From positions 124,001 to 188,000 of the forward strand of contig CALMII010000018.1 in assembly GCA_937864115.1 (NCBI GenBank): DNA of 64,000 nt, written 5' to 3'. Position 1 is the stretch's first letter, and each line of letters begins with the position of its first letter. Positions 61,933-64,000 of the stretch are shown in pieces. The translations under genes were made by a program, and so were the position numbers. This DNA comes from an uncultured Steroidobacter sp. GTDB taxonomy: Bacteria > Pseudomonadota > Gammaproteobacteria > Steroidobacterales > Steroidobacteraceae. Under the pieces are notes generated by a model. It saw only the letters and a program-made list of their open reading frames with translations. It made no database searches and was not told the origin of the DNA.

Positions 61933-62640
61933 ATGAAGAACGGATCGATCGGCGCGACCGGCATCGTCCTCCTGGCATCGCTGTTTGCATCCTTTACCGC
62001 CGCGGCTGCGGAGCGAGGGTTCTACATCGGCGGGTTCTACGGGCAGACGAAAACCAGCCTCGATGCGGAGCCGTTCGGCCAGATTGCGTTCAACGTCTAC
62101 GACTCGTTCTTCTTCACCCCCGAAACGTCCAGCTTCACGCTGGACGAGAAGGATTCCGGCTACGGCTTCCTCGGCGGTTATCGCTGGCTGAGGAATCTGG
62201 CGTTCGAAGCGGGGTATGTCGACCTCGGCAAGTACCGGTATCGGGACCAGAGTACGGGGTTCTTTTCCGATCCCGACAGCGAAGACACGTTCGATGCGGC
62301 ACTGGGCCAGACGCTGAATGTCGAGGAATCGGGAATCATGCTCTCGGCGCTGGGCATCCTGCCGCTGAGCTATCGCACCGAACTCTACGCGCGGGGCGGC
62401 GTGCTGTTCTCCTCCAGCGAGATTTCCGGATCCGTCTACGATGAGGTCGACCGCGTGAATCTCGGTTCCGACTCGGATTCGGACGTCGACTGGATCGTGG
62501 GCGTCGGCGCCAGTTTCACCGTTGCAGAGATCTATGCGCTGCGACTCGAATACCAGCGCATCTTCGACCTGGGCAACAAGGATCTCTGGGGCGAATCGGA
62601 TGTGGACGTGGTGAGCCTGGGCTTCACCGTGACCTTCTGA
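61933..62640 (+). CDS. Outer-membrane beta-barrel protein (OmpA/porin-like)
   Basis: A 235-residue barrel protein with signal peptide (cleavage near AAAAE), FYIGGFYGQTK at the first strand, GYGFLGGYRWLRNLAFEAGYVDLG and a C-terminal SLGFTVTF ending in phenylalanine, the mark of barrel insertion. AAGGGG precedes the ATG. It has no OmpA peptidoglycan domain. The function is unknown. Confidence 0.85.
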   Translation: MKNGSIGATGIVLLASLFASFTAAAAERGFYIGGFYGQTKTSLDAEPFGQIAFNVYDSFFFTPETSSFTLDEKDSGYGFLGGYRWLRNLAFEAGYVDLGKYRYRDQSTGFFSDPDSEDTFDAALGQTLNVEESGIMLSALGILPLSYRTELYARGGVLFSSSEISGSVYDEVDRVNLGSDSDSDVDWIVGVGASFTVAEIYALRLEYQRIFDLGNKDLWGESDVDVVSLGFTVTF

Positions 62641-62654
62641 ATTCCTGAATCTTC

Positions 62655-62712
62655 CTGTAGGTCAGGCTTCAGCCTGACTCCTTAAGAAGGCCGGCTGAAG
62701 CCGGCCCCACAG
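62655..62712. repeat. REP-like palindromic repeat, copy 3, overlapping the hutI 3' end
   Basis: Same orientation and parts as 16161-16218. Its right half is read through by the minus-strand hutI gene and provides that gene's stop. Confidence 0.88.
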
Positions 62713-63941
62713 GCGGAAACCACGACCTCCACCGGCCGGTGTCCGCCGATCTCCGCACACAGTTGCTGCGGATGACGCAGCCGCCAGATCGCCAGATCCG
62801 CCCGCATCCCCACGCGCAGCACGCCGCGATCGTGCGACAGCCCCAGCGCCTTCGCTGCATGGCGCGTCACGCCGTGCAGTACTTCCGTCGGCGTCATGCG
62901 GAACAGCACGCAGGCCATGTTCATCGCCGTGAGCAGCGATGCCATGGGCGCGGTGCCGGGATTGCAGTCGCTCGACACGGCCATCGCAACACCGAGCGCG
63001 CGCATGCGTTCGATCGGCGGCAACTGTTTCTCGCGCAGGAAATAGAACGCGCCGGGCAAGAGTCCCGCGACGACGCCGGCTTGCGCCATGCGTTCGATGG
63101 ATTCGTCCGAGCTGTATTCCAGGTGGTCCGCCGACAGCGCGCGATGATGCGCGGCCAGTGCACCGCCGCCGCAATCGCTGAGCTGGTCGGCGTGCAGGCG
63201 CAGCGGCAGTCCCAACTGCGCAGCGCGCGAAAAGATCTGCTCAGTCTGTTCGCGCGTGAACGCGATGCGTTCGTGATAGGCATCGACGGCGTCCGCGAGT
63301 CCGGCACCGGCCATGGCGGGAAGCATTTCTTCCGTAACGAGGCGCACGTATTCATCCTGTCGACCGGCGTACTCCGGCGGCAGCGCATGCGCGCCGAGGA
63401 AGGTGTTGACGACGGAAATGCCGAGCCGCTCGCCCAGCAGCCGGCCGACCTGCAGCATCTTCAGTTCGTTGTCGACGTCGAGGCCGTAGCCGGATTTGAT
63501 CTCGAGCGTCGTCACGCCTTCGCGCGCGAAGCTCTCCGCCCGCGGCAGCGAATCGGCGAAGAGCTGGTCGACGTCCGCCGCGCGCGTGGCACGCATGGTC
63601 GAGACGATGCCGCCGCCGGCGCGTGCGATCTCTTCGTACGTGGCGCCGCGCAGTCGTGCTTCGAATTCACTGGCCCGATCGCCGGCGTGCACGAGATGCG
63701 TGTGACATTCGATCAGACCGGGCGTCATCCACAATCCTTCGCCCGGCGAGATGGTCGCGGCCGACCATCGCAGCCGATCCAGCTCGGCACGCGTTCCGAG
63801 CCACGCGATGCGGCCGTCGCGGATCGCCAGCGCGCCATCGTCGATGTGGCCGATGCTGTCGGTCGCGGCATCCATGGTCGCGAGATCGATCCCGATCCAC
63901 ACGCGATCCCAGACATGCAGTGGCTCGGCGGGCGCGCTCAT
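62682..63941 (-). CDS. hutI: Imidazolonepropionase
   Basis: A 419-residue amidohydrolase. LIECHTHLVHAGDR holds the first metal histidines; SGYGLDVDNELKML, GAHALPPEY, LHADQLSDCGG and SSDCNPGTAPM follow as expected for HutI, which opens imidazolone-propionate in histidine breakdown. The ATG at 63941 gives the normal N-terminus. The last residues (ACGAGFSRPS) come from the REP repeat, so the original end of the gene was probably replaced. Confidence 0.92.
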   Translation of the reverse strand: MSAPAEPLHVWDRVWIGIDLATMDAATDSIGHIDDGALAIRDGRIAWLGTRAELDRLRWSAATISPGEGLWMTPGLIECHTHLVHAGDRASEFEARLRGATYEEIARAGGGIVSTMRATRAADVDQLFADSLPRAESFAREGVTTLEIKSGYGLDVDNELKMLQVGRLLGERLGISVVNTFLGAHALPPEYAGRQDEYVRLVTEEMLPAMAGAGLADAVDAYHERIAFTREQTEQIFSRAAQLGLPLRLHADQLSDCGGGALAAHHRALSADHLEYSSDESIERMAQAGVVAGLLPGAFYFLREKQLPPIERMRALGVAMAVSSDCNPGTAPMASLLTAMNMACVLFRMTPTEVLHGVTRHAAKALGLSHDRGVLRVGMRADLAIWRLRHPQQLCAEIGGHRPVEVVVSACGAGFSRPS

Positions 63942-63964
63942 GAGGCCGAGCATATACTTTCGGC

Positions 63965-64000
63965 ATGCTGCCACGAACGCACTTTCGCTTCGCGCAGGCG
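63965..64000 (+). CDS. Possible start of a divergent hut gene
   Basis: An ATG at 63965 opens 12 codons (MLPRTHFRFAQA) to the window edge, divergent from hutI with 23 bp between starts. The FRFAQA start vaguely resembles HutF-type formimidoylglutamate deiminases. Too short to decide. Confidence 0.25.
   Translation, partial: MLPRTHFRFAQA

Overview
The window is GC-rich, gene-dense DNA from a Gram-negative bacterium. It carries a TonB-dependent receptor, RND efflux genes, outer-membrane barrels, many lipoproteins, a fused RlmK/RlmL methyltransferase and a complete Puu/Spu/Pot polyamine set. Together these suggest a gammaproteobacterium, probably of the Xanthomonadales / Nevskiales / Steroidobacter type. 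The lineage is an inference from gene content, not from a marker gene. I see no rRNA, tRNA, insertion sequence, prophage or CRISPR array.

Region 1 (1-19.4 kb) is a carbohydrate-utilisation locus. On the minus strand a TonB-dependent receptor is followed by a flavin-dependent halogenase-family protein, SapC, a JmjC/cupin-like protein, a second halogenase-family protein and the start of a LacI-family repressor. Divergent from the receptor is a secreted GH55-like beta-helix protein with a C-terminal beta-propeller. A CE4 deacetylase, an OxyR-like regulator lacking both redox cysteines, and a third halogenase-family gene translationally coupled to it come next. After a cation/proton antiporter there is a sugar MFS transporter with a GH1 beta-glucosidase. 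A perfect 14-bp palindrome (8165-8178) lies in the receptor/GH55 divergent promoter and recurs with one mismatch at 16313-16326 before the transporter/GH1 pair, which points to one LacI-type regulon, perhaps for a beta-glucan.

Region 2 (19.4-22.9 kb) holds envelope genes: a glycine-zipper OmpA protein, a small cupin and two tandem TorF-like porins.

Region 3 (22.9-41.4 kb) is a polyamine locus: omega-amino-acid transaminase, PuuR-type regulator, N-carbamoylputrescine amidase, PuuB-type oxidase, two glutamate-polyamine ligase (PuuA-like) genes, PuuD, a SpuC-type transaminase and a PotFGHI-type ABC importer, with an aminotransferase of the methionine/YbdL type at the end. RlmKL, a Cys-rich small protein and a QueD-like enzyme are embedded in it.

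Region 4 (41.5-52.9 kb) holds an MFS transporter, an OmpR/histidine kinase pair with a Spy-like protein, an Uup-type ABC-F ATPase, and an adaptor-RND pump-TetR operon with a candidate TetR operator. Region 5 (53-64 kb) holds a large lipoprotein, a DUF3604-parvulin-HupE/UreJ operon, a thioesterase, a Cu/Zn superoxide dismutase, DUF2214, a barrel protein and HutI.

The most unusual non-coding feature is a set of seven intergenic elements built from 9-bp units (core TCACGRAR or CACGGGGA) arranged as long inverted arms. Four of them form the immediate 5' leader of a gene that has no visible Shine-Dalgarno sequence. Three copies of a separate REP-like palindrome are also present; one supplies the last codons and stop of hutI.
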